The notes beneath the pieces were generated by a model. The model saw nothing but the letters and a program-made list of their open reading frames with translations. It did not search any database and had not been told where the DNA came from. Below are positions 7,303 to 16,344 of a DNA stretch of 64,000 nucleotides, piece after piece; position 1 is the first letter of the stretch, and each line of letters begins with the position of its first letter. The position numbers and the translations under genes were made by a program. Origin of the DNA: Nostoc sp. FACHB-110 (GTDB lineage: Bacteria > Cyanobacteriota > Cyanobacteriia > Cyanobacteriales > Nostocaceae); NCBI RefSeq assembly GCF_014697425.1, contig NZ_JACJRU010000035.1, positions 1 through 64,000 of the forward strand, read 5' to 3'.

Positions 7303-10197
7303 ATGCTTGAACTTTGGGGTGTCCTTGTTATATTAATTGCCTGCCCCTTATTAGGAGCGTTACCGCTAATTGCCTGGATTACTCAGGGATTAACAGGTAG
7401 GCAGTTATCACAAATCGGCACAAGAAACATTAGCGTATCAGCTGCTTTTTATCATGGCGGAACTTGGGTAGGGCTTTTGGCTGTATTGTCAGAAGCTCTA
7501 AAAGGTATCGCCGCAGTTTTTCTGACGCGGGCTTTTTTCCCCGATGGTTCGCCGTGGGAAATCGTCGCTTTAATTGCCTTAGTCTTGGGTAGATTTGGCT
7601 TAGGTAGAGGGGCGGGGACAACTAATGTGGCTTGGGGATTTGTCATCCACGATCCACCTGTGGCAATTTTTGTAACTTTTTTGTCACTGACAACGTTTTT
7701 AGTATTCCGCAACAAAAAATTTACCAAGTACGGGATATTAGTTTTATTTCCGTTGTTTGTGACTATCTTGCATTCTGATGATGTATTTAGAATCCTAGCA
7801 GCGATCGCTCTAGCCATCTTACTAGGATGGATTTATACACAACTGCCAGATGATTTAGATTTACCCGTTGCCGAAGCCCAGACAGACACACAAGCAACAT
7901 TAGAAAATTTGCAAGGCGATCGACCCATTTTGACCTTAGATAATGAGTTAGAAGCCTCTATAGTGGGCGAGAAAGCCGCTACCCTATCTCAAATAAAGCG
8001 TTGGGGCTATCCTGTGCCTAAAGGGTGGATAGTTACTCCAGGTAACGATCCGGAAAAATTAATTGCCATTTTGCAACCTTCGGAGTTATCGCCTTTAATT
8101 GTGCGTTCTTCGGCAATTGGGGAAGATTCCGAACAAGCTTCTGCGGCTGGACAGTATGAAACAGTGGTGAATGTCACTAGCAAACAACAGTTGCAAATTG
8201 CGATCGCCCAAGTGAGAGATTCCTACAACGATATCTTGGCGGTACAATATCGTAGCGATCGTGGTTTACCAGATACAGCAATGGCAGTTTTGGTGCAGCA
8301 ACAAGTCCAAAGCGTGTATTCAGGGGTAGCTTTTACCCGCGACCCGATTACGCAGCAAGGCGATGCTATTGTGATTGAAGCTTTGCCCGGTAGTCCGATT
8401 CAAGTTGTCTCTGGACAAGTCACACCAGAGCAATATCGCGCCTTTGTCGTGGAGACAGATAATATTTCTTCGATTCATTTAGAAGGAACAGGGCAAGTTC
8501 CCCAAGCCATTATTAAACAAGTCGCCTACCTTGCCTACCGCATCGAAAAACGCTATCACGGTATTCCCCAAGACATTGAATGGAGTTACGACGGTCAAAC
8601 CTTGTGGGTGTTGCAAGCTAGACCAATTACCACTTTGTTACCTATCTGGACGCGCAAAATTGCCGCCGAAGTAATTCCCGGTGTGATTCATCCCTTAACC
8701 TGGTCAATTAATTGCCCGTTAACTTGTGGTGTTTGGGGGGATATTTTCACAATTGTATTAGGCGATCGCGCTTCGGGGTTAGATTTTACCGAAACCTCCA
8801 CACTGCACTATTCCCGAGCTTATTTTAATGCCTCCCTCTTAGGAGATATTTTTCTGCGGATGGGCTTACCGCCGGAAAGTTTAGAATTTCTCACCAGAGG
8901 CGCGAAAATGAGTAAACCGCCCTTGCAGTCAACTGTGCAGAATCTCCCAGGATTAATGCAGTTACTCAAGCAGGAACTCAATTTAGACAAAGACTTTAAG
9001 CAAGATTACCGCGAATTATTTATTCCTGGTTTATCGCAACTGGCCCATGAGTCAATTGAAGATATGGAGCCATCCCAGATATTAGAGAGAATTGACTTTA
9101 ACTTAGAATTATTGCGGCGTGGTACTTATTACAGCATCTTAGCCCCCTTGAGTGCCGCCATTCGACAGTCAATTTTTCGGGTCAAAGATGGGCAGATTGA
9201 TAACAGTGTGACACCAGAAGTCGCTGCATTGCGATCGCTCAGTGCTTTAGCCGCCGATGCTGCCCAAATATTAACTGATGTTGAGCCAGATCAAGTATTT
9301 GAACAGTTAGAACAAACCCCCGCCGGACAAAAAATTCTTTACGAATTTCATGAACTACTAGAAGATTACGGCTATTTAAGTGAGGTGGGTACAAACATAG
9401 CTGTCCCTACCTGGAAAGAAGACCCCCGCCCAGTGCAGCAATTATTTGTGCAGTTAATTCAAGGCAATCAGTCAGATGTAGGCGGTGTTGACCCGATTAA
9501 TCGGGCTTTATCAGGTAAGCGTAAACGCGGCTTCGTTCAAGAACGTATAGATATTAAAGGGCGGGTGACAGAAGTTTATTCGCGCTTATTAGCTCAACTG
9601 CGCTGGCGATTTGTAGCGATTGAAAAAGCTTGGTTAAATTCCGGTTTGTTGCCAGCAGCCGGAGATATCTTTTTCTTAGAAATTGGGGAAATTAGGCAAC
9701 TAATAGCTGGTGATGCGGCTTCATTAAGAGAACGCTTGCCCGAAATTATAGAGTATCGGCGATCGCAATTCCTCGAAGATAGCAAAATTCCCCAAGTTCC
9801 CCTGTTAATTTACGGCAATACACCACCCCATCCTCTCGCCCCCTCTCCCTTATACTCTGACCAAGTATTACAAGGTATACCTGCCAGCCACGGACAAGCG
9901 GAAGGTCGGATCAAAGTAGTGCGCAACTTAGAAGATACGCCTTACATCGACCGGGAGACAATTTTAGTCGTACCCTACACCGATTCTGGCTGGGCGCCTT
10001 TATTAGTTAGGGCTGGTGGACTTATTGCCGAAGTTGGCGGTAGACTTTCCCACGGGGCAATTGTCGCCCGTGAATATGGCATTCCGGCAGTCATGGATGT
10101 ACGCGGCGCAACTTGGTTGTTACAAGATGGTCAACGCGTCAGAATCGACGGATCTAGGGGTATTGTAGAACTATCTCACGACTTAAGACCAGAATGA
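7303..10197 (+). CDS. fusion: PlsY-like acyltransferase domain + PEP-synthase/rifampin-phosphotransferase-like enzyme
   Basis: A 964-residue two-part protein. Residues 1-185 are a polytopic membrane domain like the glycerol-3-phosphate acyltransferase PlsY, with the motif GTRNISVSAAFYHGG in place of the usual GSGNxGATN and a second motif LGRFGLGRGAGTTNVAWGF. Residues 210-450 form a PPDK/PEP-synthase ATP-binding domain (EKAATLSQIKRWGYPVPKGW, PLIVRSSAIGEDS, VYSGVAFTRDP, VLQARPITT). Residues 860-960 are the swivelling phosphohistidine domain with His917 in GGRLSHGAIVAREYGIPAV. The PEP/pyruvate TIM barrel is missing and a helical region fills 450-850, as in rifampin phosphotransferase. The substrate is unknown. 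An in-frame stretch PPHPLAPSPL (about 9822-9853) comes from a dispersed repeat. The cupin gene overlaps the stop. Confidence 0.85.
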   Translation: MLELWGVLVILIACPLLGALPLIAWITQGLTGRQLSQIGTRNISVSAAFYHGGTWVGLLAVLSEALKGIAAVFLTRAFFPDGSPWEIVALIALVLGRFGLGRGAGTTNVAWGFVIHDPPVAIFVTFLSLTTFLVFRNKKFTKYGILVLFPLFVTILHSDDVFRILAAIALAILLGWIYTQLPDDLDLPVAEAQTDTQATLENLQGDRPILTLDNELEASIVGEKAATLSQIKRWGYPVPKGWIVTPGNDPEKLIAILQPSELSPLIVRSSAIGEDSEQASAAGQYETVVNVTSKQQLQIAIAQVRDSYNDILAVQYRSDRGLPDTAMAVLVQQQVQSVYSGVAFTRDPITQQGDAIVIEALPGSPIQVVSGQVTPEQYRAFVVETDNISSIHLEGTGQVPQAIIKQVAYLAYRIEKRYHGIPQDIEWSYDGQTLWVLQARPITTLLPIWTRKIAAEVIPGVIHPLTWSINCPLTCGVWGDIFTIVLGDRASGLDFTETSTLHYSRAYFNASLLGDIFLRMGLPPESLEFLTRGAKMSKPPLQSTVQNLPGLMQLLKQELNLDKDFKQDYRELFIPGLSQLAHESIEDMEPSQILERIDFNLELLRRGTYYSILAPLSAAIRQSIFRVKDGQIDNSVTPEVAALRSLSALAADAAQILTDVEPDQVFEQLEQTPAGQKILYEFHELLEDYGYLSEVGTNIAVPTWKEDPRPVQQLFVQLIQGNQSDVGGVDPINRALSGKRKRGFVQERIDIKGRVTEVYSRLLAQLRWRFVAIEKAWLNSGLLPAAGDIFFLEIGEIRQLIAGDAASLRERLPEIIEYRRSQFLEDSKIPQVPLLIYGNTPPHPLAPSPLYSDQVLQGIPASHGQAEGRIKVVRNLEDTPYIDRETILVVPYTDSGWAPLLVRAGGLIAEVGGRLSHGAIVAREYGIPAVMDVRGATWLLQDGQRVRIDGSRGIVELSHDLRPE

Positions 10198-10532
10198 TTA
10201 TTACTTCTTTGAATAACTTGCCGGAAGAATCCGTTTCTCATAACCCCGAAATCACAAAAAAGGTGATGTTACGCTTCGGCGATTTACCTCACCTCACCAA
10301 CTTTTCTCAAGCTCGTTTTGCCCCGGGAAACATAGCCACAGCCCACGCCCATCAAGATATGTGTGAAGTGTTTTTTGTCGAAGCAGGTTCTGGCTTAATT
10401 CGTGTGAACAATCAAGAATATCCTTTGCTTCCCGGCAATTGTATTGCCATTGAACCAGGAGAAATTCACGAAGTAATTAATAATAGCGATGGCGAACTTG
10501 TGCTTACCTATTTTGGTTTGCGAATTGAATAA
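10194..10532 (+). CDS. cupin-domain protein
   Basis: A 112-residue single cupin. Motif 1 is seen as HAHQDMCEVFFVEAGSGLIRV and motif 2 as PGNCIAIEPGEIHEV, giving likely metal ligands at two His, one Glu and a later His. Small cupins of this type bind metal and often a small sugar or carboxylate, and serve as sensors, isomerases or oxygenases. The ATG overlaps the TGA of the PlsY fusion by four bases, so the pair is almost surely translationally coupled and works in one pathway. Nothing in the sequence fixes the substrate. Confidence 0.85.
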   Translation: MIITSLNNLPEESVSHNPEITKKVMLRFGDLPHLTNFSQARFAPGNIATAHAHQDMCEVFFVEAGSGLIRVNNQEYPLLPGNCIAIEPGEIHEVINNSDGELVLTYFGLRIE

Positions 10533-10644
10533 TTTAAGTAGCTTAGTTTGCATATTAAAATTACATCAAACTCTTGTGGGGCGGACATCTTGTCTGCCCA
10601 TTTGATGCAAGTTCCATATACAACAGTTTACCTGAGGACTTTAA

Positions 10645-11304
10645 TCAAGAAACACTAGGATCATTCACACTTCTAATCTGTTTTAACATTTGTTCAATTT
10701 GATAAACCTTATCATTTCTACTTTGGGTTTTAAAAATATTTAAAGCTTTTTCTAGAGAAGCTACCGCTTCATCTCGTTTATTAATTTGCCATAATGCTTG
10801 ACCTAAATTAGTCATGGCTTCGCCATAATTGGGGTTAATTTCTAAAGCTTTGCGATATTCAGTAATCGCTTCATTCCATCGGTCTTGAGTGGCGTAAGCA
10901 ACACCAAGGGCATTGTAAGCTAAAGCATATTTAGGTTTAATCCGAATAGCTTCTTGATAAGATTTAATTGCCACCTCTGGCTGTTTTTGCCGCAGCAGTA
11001 CATTGCCTAATTGAAAGTGAGCAAAAGCATCTTCAGGATATTTTTTAATTAGCTGCCGTAAACTAGTTTCTGCACCCTTAAAATCTCTTTGAGAGTATAA
11101 GGCATTAGCTTGTTGTATGAGTTGCGATCGCTCTGGATTATCATCATTAAATTGAGCTAAGTTAGACGATGGTTTTTCATTAATTTGTGTAGGATAAAGC
11201 AATGCAGCCATTGTTGGAACTGCTAACGTTAATTGTGATACTCCAATTGCTGCAATTGATATCAACGTTATACTACTAACAGATTGAACTTTCATCGCCT
11301 TCAA
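10645..11304 (-). CDS. secreted TPR-repeat protein
   Basis: A 219-residue protein with an N-terminal signal peptide (hydrophobic to about residue 33, AVPTMA cleavage region) and about four tetratricopeptide repeats from residue 58 to 205: SQRDFKGAETSLRQLIKKYP, FAHFQLGNVLLRQKQPEVAI, ALAYNALGVAYATQDRWNEA, GEAMTNLGQALWQINKRDEA. TPR stacks bind other proteins. The target is unknown, and an outer-envelope or periplasmic location is inferred. It is a single gene with convergent and divergent neighbours. The alternative start two codons in (11298) changes little. Confidence 0.85.
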   Translation of the reverse strand: MKAMKVQSVSSITLISIAAIGVSQLTLAVPTMAALLYPTQINEKPSSNLAQFNDDNPERSQLIQQANALYSQRDFKGAETSLRQLIKKYPEDAFAHFQLGNVLLRQKQPEVAIKSYQEAIRIKPKYALAYNALGVAYATQDRWNEAITEYRKALEINPNYGEAMTNLGQALWQINKRDEAVASLEKALNIFKTQSRNDKVYQIEQMLKQIRSVNDPSVS

Positions 11305-11582
11305 TACCTCACTAATGTCCTGATCCCTATAATAATTTGACGGGGCATTATCTGATATTGTTCATTTTATTTTGGTGATACCAATTCTCTGTAAGGCTGC
11401 ATTTATCATTTATCTCGTATTTCTGTCTTTGTGTCCTACCCTTCGAGAAGCCGCTATCGCGTCTATGCGCCCTTTGTGGTTCGTTATCTAATTCAGTGCA
11501 TCTTCATATAGAACTGGTATGAGCCGCCATACTCTGATGCTTTGCTGTGTTGGAGCTAATGCGCTTAATTATGTTTACCTGA
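11305..11582. repeat. gap with dispersed repeat
   Basis: Around 11440-11490 lies the segment ccttcgagaagccgctatcg ... gtctatgcgcc, a cyanobacterial dispersed repeat that returns at about 63717-63755 as ccctgcgggaagccgctaca ... gtctatgcgcg. No gene seen. Confidence 0.55.
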
Positions 11583-12197
11583 TTAACCTTCAACTGTGGT
11601 AGTTGATAACACTTCAATTTGACTTAATTGCTCTTGAGCAAGGCGTTCATAATGTTCTTTATCTCTATATTTGATGATTCTATGAGGTTGACCACCGACA
11701 ATTGCTAAAGGTTCCACATTAGAAGTTATCACTGTACCTGCTGCAATAATCGCTCCATCGCCAATGACAATTCCGGGAATAATTAAGACATTTGCACCAA
11801 TCCAAACATTGCGACCAATCACAACAGGCTTATGAATGTAAACATCATGTTCGTAAGGTAGAGCATTACTTTGATAATCGTGGTTGGCAGATAAAATAAT
11901 TGTATTAAACCCGATTGTTGTATTATCACCAATTGTAATTCCACCACGACCATCTAATAAAACATCTGTCCCAATGTAGATTTTGTTGCCAAGACAGACA
12001 TTTTGTGGATGCTCAATGCGAATTTGATGTTTAAATCGCACACCATAACCAATAGATTTTAATTTATTTTTGAGTTCTTGATGTTTATATTGGCGGACTT
12101 TCGGTTGCCAGTATTCTTCCCACTTCACCATGAGAGGAATGAAAGATATTAATACACGCTCTAATTTATTGGTGATTGTATTAGTAAGTGATTTCAT
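11583..12197 (-). CDS. hexapeptide-repeat O-acetyltransferase (LacA/WcaF/CysE type)
   Basis: A left-handed beta-helix acyltransferase of about 204 residues that would move an acetyl group from acetyl-CoA to a sugar or polysaccharide precursor. The hexapeptide coils are clear: NVCLGNKIYIGTDVLLDGRG, ITIGDNTTIGFNTIIL, the catalytic-type His in SANHDYQ, then VVIGRNVWIGANVLIIPGIV, IGDGAIIAAGTVIT and the terminal PHRIIKYRD. The frame stays open far upstream to 12641, but that part is antisense to the next gene and lacks hexapeptide character. I chose ATG 12197 (MKSLTNTITNKL). ATG 12131 is also possible. Unlike nearby polysaccharide clusters, no glycosyltransferase adjoins it. Confidence 0.8.
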   Translation of the reverse strand: MKSLTNTITNKLERVLISFIPLMVKWEEYWQPKVRQYKHQELKNKLKSIGYGVRFKHQIRIEHPQNVCLGNKIYIGTDVLLDGRGGITIGDNTTIGFNTIILSANHDYQSNALPYEHDVYIHKPVVIGRNVWIGANVLIIPGIVIGDGAIIAAGTVITSNVEPLAIVGGQPHRIIKYRDKEHYERLAQEQLSQIEVLSTTTVEG

Positions 12198-12300
12198 ACA
12201 TTTACTCAAAGATAATGATTTATTATTCCCTAAAAAAAATAGCGATCGCACTGCATCTTTGGGAATACTGAAATCAACCATGTACAAGTTTGTAGTAAAT

Positions 12301-12774
12301 ATGGCAGAAAATCGCATCAGTGCTAAATTGTCCGCCGCAGATAAAGATGCAGTTATGCAAGCAATTGCGACTATCAAAGAAAAATTACCGTTTTTAATTG
12401 ATTTGACCACCGAAGACCGTCGCACAATTGTCAAAATGGGCGATAAAAGCCGCGCCTTTGTCAGCAAAGCTTTAGAAGTAGCCACCCAAAACCCCGACTT
12501 TTTACCCCGTTCTTTTGATGTTGAAGAAATGCGGCGCGACTTAGCACTGTATGAAGCCTTGTATCCTGTGCTGTTGTCGTTGACCCAACTGCAAGAACTG
12601 GTAGATGATACTTGCATGGCCTCTGGTAGTGAAGCATACACAGCAGCCTTAGCAGTTTATAACTATGCCAAAGCTAGTGGTGATGTTGCAGGTTTAAATA
12701 GCGTCATTGATGAAATGGGACGTAGGTTTACCCGCCGTACTAAGAAAAAGAAAACCGAAGTTGTGGCGGGGTAA
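12301..12774 (+). CDS. small helical protein of unknown function
   Basis: A 157-residue protein, mostly alpha-helical and mixed-charge, ending in a very basic tail (RRFTRRTKKKKTEVVAG). I recognise no domain. The segments MAENRISAKLSAADKDAVMQ and LTQLQELVDDTCMASGSEAY look like a helical bundle. A start 21 bases earlier (ATG 12280) is possible, and longer upstream readings are antisense to the acetyltransferase promoter region. It is transcribed divergently from that gene. The basic tail suggests contact with nucleic acid or membrane, but this is a guess. Confidence 0.65.
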   Translation: MAENRISAKLSAADKDAVMQAIATIKEKLPFLIDLTTEDRRTIVKMGDKSRAFVSKALEVATQNPDFLPRSFDVEEMRRDLALYEALYPVLLSLTQLQELVDDTCMASGSEAYTAALAVYNYAKASGDVAGLNSVIDEMGRRFTRRTKKKKTEVVAG

Positions 12775-12897
12775 GGATTAGGATAGGCGATCGCACTAAT
12801 AATTGATACAGGGACACAAAAATTTTGTGTCCCTATTTTGTATTTTTCTTAGAGGATGTTTGAAAAGTCCAAAATCATAATCAAACCCCTCTCCAAA

Positions 12898-12986
12898 CCT
12901 CTCCCCTACAAGGAGAGAGGCTTCAAAAGCTCAATTTTTCGTCAGTAATTAAGGATATTTAAGCCCCTCTCCGCCTCGGAGAGGGG
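12898..12986. repeat. two GC-rich palindromic dispersed repeats
   Basis: CCTCTCCCCTACAAGGAGAG-AGG (12898-12920) and CCCCTCTCC-GCCT-CGGAGAGGGG (12964-12986) are perfect or near-perfect hairpins of the common cyanobacterial CCCTCTCC type. They lie between the helical protein gene and the 21-bp repeat tract. Confidence 0.8.
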
Positions 12987-13028
12987 TTGGGGTGAGGTCA
13001 AAAAAGACTTGTAGAACTCACGTTCTAA

Positions 13029-13259
13029 CCCTTTGAGGCTGAAGATTGAGCCTTTTAGGCTGAAAGTTGAGCCTTTTATGCTGACAATTGAGCCTCTGAG
13101 GCTGAAGATTGAGCCTTTTAGGCTGAAAGTTGAACCTCTGAGGCTGAAGGTTAAACCTCTGAGGCTGACAGTTGAACCTTTGAGGCTGACAGTTGAACCT
13201 CCGAGGCTGAAAGTTGAGCCTTTGAGGCTGACAGTTGAATCTCTGAGGCTGAAAGTTAA
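13029..13259. repeat. tandem repeat, 11 copies of a 21-bp unit
   Basis: Eleven adjacent units of the form cctYtgaggctgaaRgttga (one more base per unit), with point differences, run 13029-13259 and decay in a twelfth. As 21 is a multiple of three, plus and minus frames stay open and give seven-residue repeats (LRLKVEP forward, FSLKGST reverse). The frames have no good start, no ribosome-binding site and run into dispersed repeats, so I take the tract as non-coding DNA 100 bp before the NACHT gene. It differs from CRISPR in having no spacers. Confidence 0.9.
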
Positions 13260-13362
13260 GCCTTTTACAGACAAAATATTAATTTTTAAACTGAATTTTG
13301 GAAATTTTAGAATAAAACACTGCTTAATTAATTGTTAAAACAGTATTTGTTACTTAATTGCC

Positions 13363-16344
13363 ATGAGCATGAGCAGTGAATCTGGGACATCTATCAGTAA
13401 GCCTGTTCGATTTTGGAGAAAACCACCAAAGTTAGATGTTAGAGAACTATTCAAATCTCTGAGCAAAGCCGCTATAGATGGGGCTTTAGGAAATTGGCAA
13501 GAAGTAGCCAAAGATGCAGTAGAAGCATCAGCAGCAATTGGTTGGGCGCAAACACCAGAAGAGATAGGCTGGTTGCTGGTTTATCGTTCTTTGATTCAAG
13601 CAATGCTAAGTTTGGTAGAAGAAAACCGAACTTTTCTGTTTGAAACACCAAATCAAAGTGACCTGGAATTATTGTATAGTCACCTCAACGAATCCTTAGA
13701 AACTCAAGAGTTACGCATTGACCAAGATTTTTTTAACAATCCCAAAGATTTGCCAATTCTCGCCACAATTAACAGTGCTTTTGGTAATTGGTTGCAATAT
13801 TTTAGCCTAACTACAGTTCAAGCTCAAACAATTAGCGATCGCTTACCTACTTATTTTATCTTTGCTCTACATCAAGAATGGGCAGAACATCCAGATAAAT
13901 ATGCTTGTCTTAAAGCAGAAGTAGATACCCCCTTTACGCAAGCCAATGAACAAGAACGCTCATGGTTACGTTATGCTGCTTGGCTACAAAAACAAATAGC
14001 AGAGCCAATTTTTGATGAAACTTTTGGCTTAGAAAAAGTCTATATACCCTTGCGGGCTTATTATAAAGTCCCGATTAAACCTCAAAAAGATAGTTATTCT
14101 TCTCGTCAAAGTCAAGAATCAGAAAAATTTGAGCAAGTTGTAGTTAACTTAAAAACCGAGCTAGAAGCTTGGTTAACAAAAGCCGCACCTCAAGATGCTA
14201 TGCGGGTAATTAGTGGTGGCCCTGGTAGTGGTAAATCTTCTTTTGCTAAAATCTTTGCTGCTGAACAAGCTGCAAAAGCAGAAATTCAAGTTTTATTTAT
14301 TCCTTTACATCGTTTTGAGGTCGAAGATAATTTAGTTAATGCAGTTGGTGAGTTTGTTAAAGCTAATGGTTTTTTACAACATAACCCCCTAGAAGATAAT
14401 GATAAATCACGTTTACTAATTATCTTTGATGGCTTAGATGAACTCGCCATGCAGGGTAAGCTGGGTGCAGAAGTAGCGAAACAATTTATTCAGAAAGTAG
14501 AAAGAAAACTAGATAACTCTAATCAGCACGAAACCCGCTTACAAGTTTTAATTACTGGACGTGAGTTAGTAGTGCAAGCCAACACAAATCAGTTCGATAA
14601 ATGCCCACAAGAAATATTACATATTCTGCCTTACTTCATACCTGAAAATGAAAGGGATAAATACCAAGACCAAAACAAATTGCTTGATGTAGATCAACGG
14701 CAATTTTGGTGGCAAAAGTATTCCCAAGCTAAAAATAAGCAATATAACGGTTTACCTGTAGCTTTAAACCAAGGAAAGCTAATAGAAATTACTGCTCAAC
14801 CTTTGTTAAATTATCTAGTTGCTTTGAGTTATGACCGTGGCGAAGTGGAATTTTCAGAAAATAGCAACTTAAATACTATTTATGCAGACTTACTCAAAGC
14901 TGTTTATGAACGCCGTTGGGGTGATAAACAAAAACATCCCGTAGCTCAAGAATTTAGCATTGCAGATGATGAAGAATTTGCGCTGATTCTCGAAGAAATC
15001 GCGTTAGCTTGCTGGCATGGAGATGGTAGAACCACAACAGTAAGTAAGATTGAAAAGAAATGTGGCACTAATAGTCATATCAATCAACTATTTAAAGAAT
15101 ATCAGCAAGCAGCAGAAGCGGGTGTAACTCGTCTTTTGACAGCATTTTATTTCCGGCAGAGTGGAGTTAAAGAACAGGAAAAAACCTTTGAATTCACTCA
15201 CAAAAGTTTTGGTGAATATCTCACAGCCAGACGCATAGTGCGTGAATTGATTTGGATTCACGAACAGTTAGAGGAACGTCAAAAAGATAGATATCATCGT
15301 AAAGGATGGGATGAAACAGAGGCATTAAAAAATTGGGCAATTCTTTGTGGCACATCTCCCATTGATAAGTATCTGTTCGATTTCATTTGCGACGAAATCC
15401 GCTTACAAAATCCCGCAGATGTTGAAAACTGGCAACAAAGCTTGTCTCATTTAATTAGTTTTATGCTGCGTCACGGAATGCCAATGGAACTTTTGCCGGA
15501 AATCAAAAGTTTTCATCAAGCTAATCAACAAGCGCGTAACGCTGAAGAAGCTTTGTTAGTTGTTTTAAATGCTTGTGCTAGGGTGACGCAAAAGACTTCT
15601 AAAATTGAATGGCCTGATCTGGAAACTTCTGAAGCATTTGAAGAACCAAAAGCTTCTAATGCTTTTGGGGCTTGGATTTCTCGTTTACATGGGCAACGAG
15701 TGAGTTGGGATGCTGATGTATTGTGCTTAGATTGCCTGAGTTTTTTAGATTTACAAAACTGTATTTTAACTACTAAAGACTTTTTTACAGCGAATCTTGA
15801 ACGAGCGAATCTTGAAGAGGCGAATCTTGGATGGTCGGATCTTCAAGCGGCGGATCTTCAAGCGGCGATTCTTAAAGGGGCATATCTTGAACGGGCGAAT
15901 CTTCAAGAGGCGATTCTTGAACGGGCGAATCTTCAAGAGGCGATTCTTGAACGGGCGAATCTTCAAGAGGCGAATCTTCAAGGGGCGATTCTTCAAGGGG
16001 CGATTCTTCAAGGGGCGATTCTTCAAGGGGCGATTCTTCAAGGGGCGAATCTTGAAGAGGCGAATCTTGAAGAGGCGAATCTTCAACGGGCGAATCTTGA
16101 AGAGGCGAATCTTCAACGGGCGAATCTTCAATGGGCGATTCTTCAAGGGGCGATTCTTCAAGGGGCGAATCTTCAAGAGGCGAATCTTGAAGAGGCGAAA
16201 CTTCAAGGGGCGAATCTTCAAGGGGCGAATCTTCAAGGGGCGAATCTTCAAGGGGCGAATCTTCAAGGGGCGAATCTTCGAGGAGCAATTGTTGAATGGC
16301 CGAAACTTTTACCAGCAAATTTTGTAGATGAAGTAGCAAAATAA
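13363..16344 (+). CDS. NACHT-type STAND NTPase with C-terminal pentapeptide repeats
   Basis: A 993-residue protein in three parts. Residues 1-270 are an unrecognised helical N-terminal domain. The NACHT NTPase follows: Walker A GGPGSGKSS (285-293, Lys291), Walker B LLIIFDGLDELA with Asp356 and Asp359, then sensor-like LQVLITGRE and the helical FTHKSFGEYLTARRIVREL typical of NACHT C-terminal regions (about 620-640). Residues 810-979 are 34 uninterrupted pentapeptides A(N/I)LxG/E/R that should form a right-handed quadrilateral beta-helix. Bacterial NACHT proteins of this layout include anti-phage sensors, where the repeat part recognises a trigger, ATP drives assembly and the N-terminus is the effector. 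That role is inferred here. The pentapeptide part is a near-identical DNA repeat, and a toxin-antitoxin set follows. Confidence 0.9.
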   Translation: MSMSSESGTSISKPVRFWRKPPKLDVRELFKSLSKAAIDGALGNWQEVAKDAVEASAAIGWAQTPEEIGWLLVYRSLIQAMLSLVEENRTFLFETPNQSDLELLYSHLNESLETQELRIDQDFFNNPKDLPILATINSAFGNWLQYFSLTTVQAQTISDRLPTYFIFALHQEWAEHPDKYACLKAEVDTPFTQANEQERSWLRYAAWLQKQIAEPIFDETFGLEKVYIPLRAYYKVPIKPQKDSYSSRQSQESEKFEQVVVNLKTELEAWLTKAAPQDAMRVISGGPGSGKSSFAKIFAAEQAAKAEIQVLFIPLHRFEVEDNLVNAVGEFVKANGFLQHNPLEDNDKSRLLIIFDGLDELAMQGKLGAEVAKQFIQKVERKLDNSNQHETRLQVLITGRELVVQANTNQFDKCPQEILHILPYFIPENERDKYQDQNKLLDVDQRQFWWQKYSQAKNKQYNGLPVALNQGKLIEITAQPLLNYLVALSYDRGEVEFSENSNLNTIYADLLKAVYERRWGDKQKHPVAQEFSIADDEEFALILEEIALACWHGDGRTTTVSKIEKKCGTNSHINQLFKEYQQAAEAGVTRLLTAFYFRQSGVKEQEKTFEFTHKSFGEYLTARRIVRELIWIHEQLEERQKDRYHRKGWDETEALKNWAILCGTSPIDKYLFDFICDEIRLQNPADVENWQQSLSHLISFMLRHGMPMELLPEIKSFHQANQQARNAEEALLVVLNACARVTQKTSKIEWPDLETSEAFEEPKASNAFGAWISRLHGQRVSWDADVLCLDCLSFLDLQNCILTTKDFFTANLERANLEEANLGWSDLQAADLQAAILKGAYLERANLQEAILERANLQEAILERANLQEANLQGAILQGAILQGAILQGAILQGANLEEANLEEANLQRANLEEANLQRANLQWAILQGAILQGANLQEANLEEAKLQGANLQGANLQGANLQGANLQGANLRGAIVEWPKLLPANFVDEVAK
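15790..16299 (+). repeat. in-gene tandem repeat, 34 units of 15 bp
   Basis: The pentapeptide-coding part consists of 34 head-to-tail 15-bp units close to gcgaatcttcaagg (last base g or a). Many neighbours are identical including silent positions, with blocks such as four copies of the AILQG unit and four of the ANLQG unit. This shows recent amplification by slippage or recombination rather than slow divergence. Periodicity keeps other frames open over the same span, and those frames are not genes. Confidence 0.95.

Noticed and set aside
12198..12641. N-terminal extension of the acetyltransferase frame
   Set aside because: It is antisense to the helical protein gene and has no acetyltransferase features. 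The true start lies near 12197.
13029..13259. CRISPR array
   Set aside because: Units are directly adjacent with no spacers, and no cas genes are in the window.
12942..13338. Two overlapping open frames over the 21-bp repeat
   Set aside because: The repeat length is a multiple of three. The minus frame begins in a repeat and reads through a CCCTCTCC palindrome, and neither frame has a ribosome-binding site or non-repeat body.
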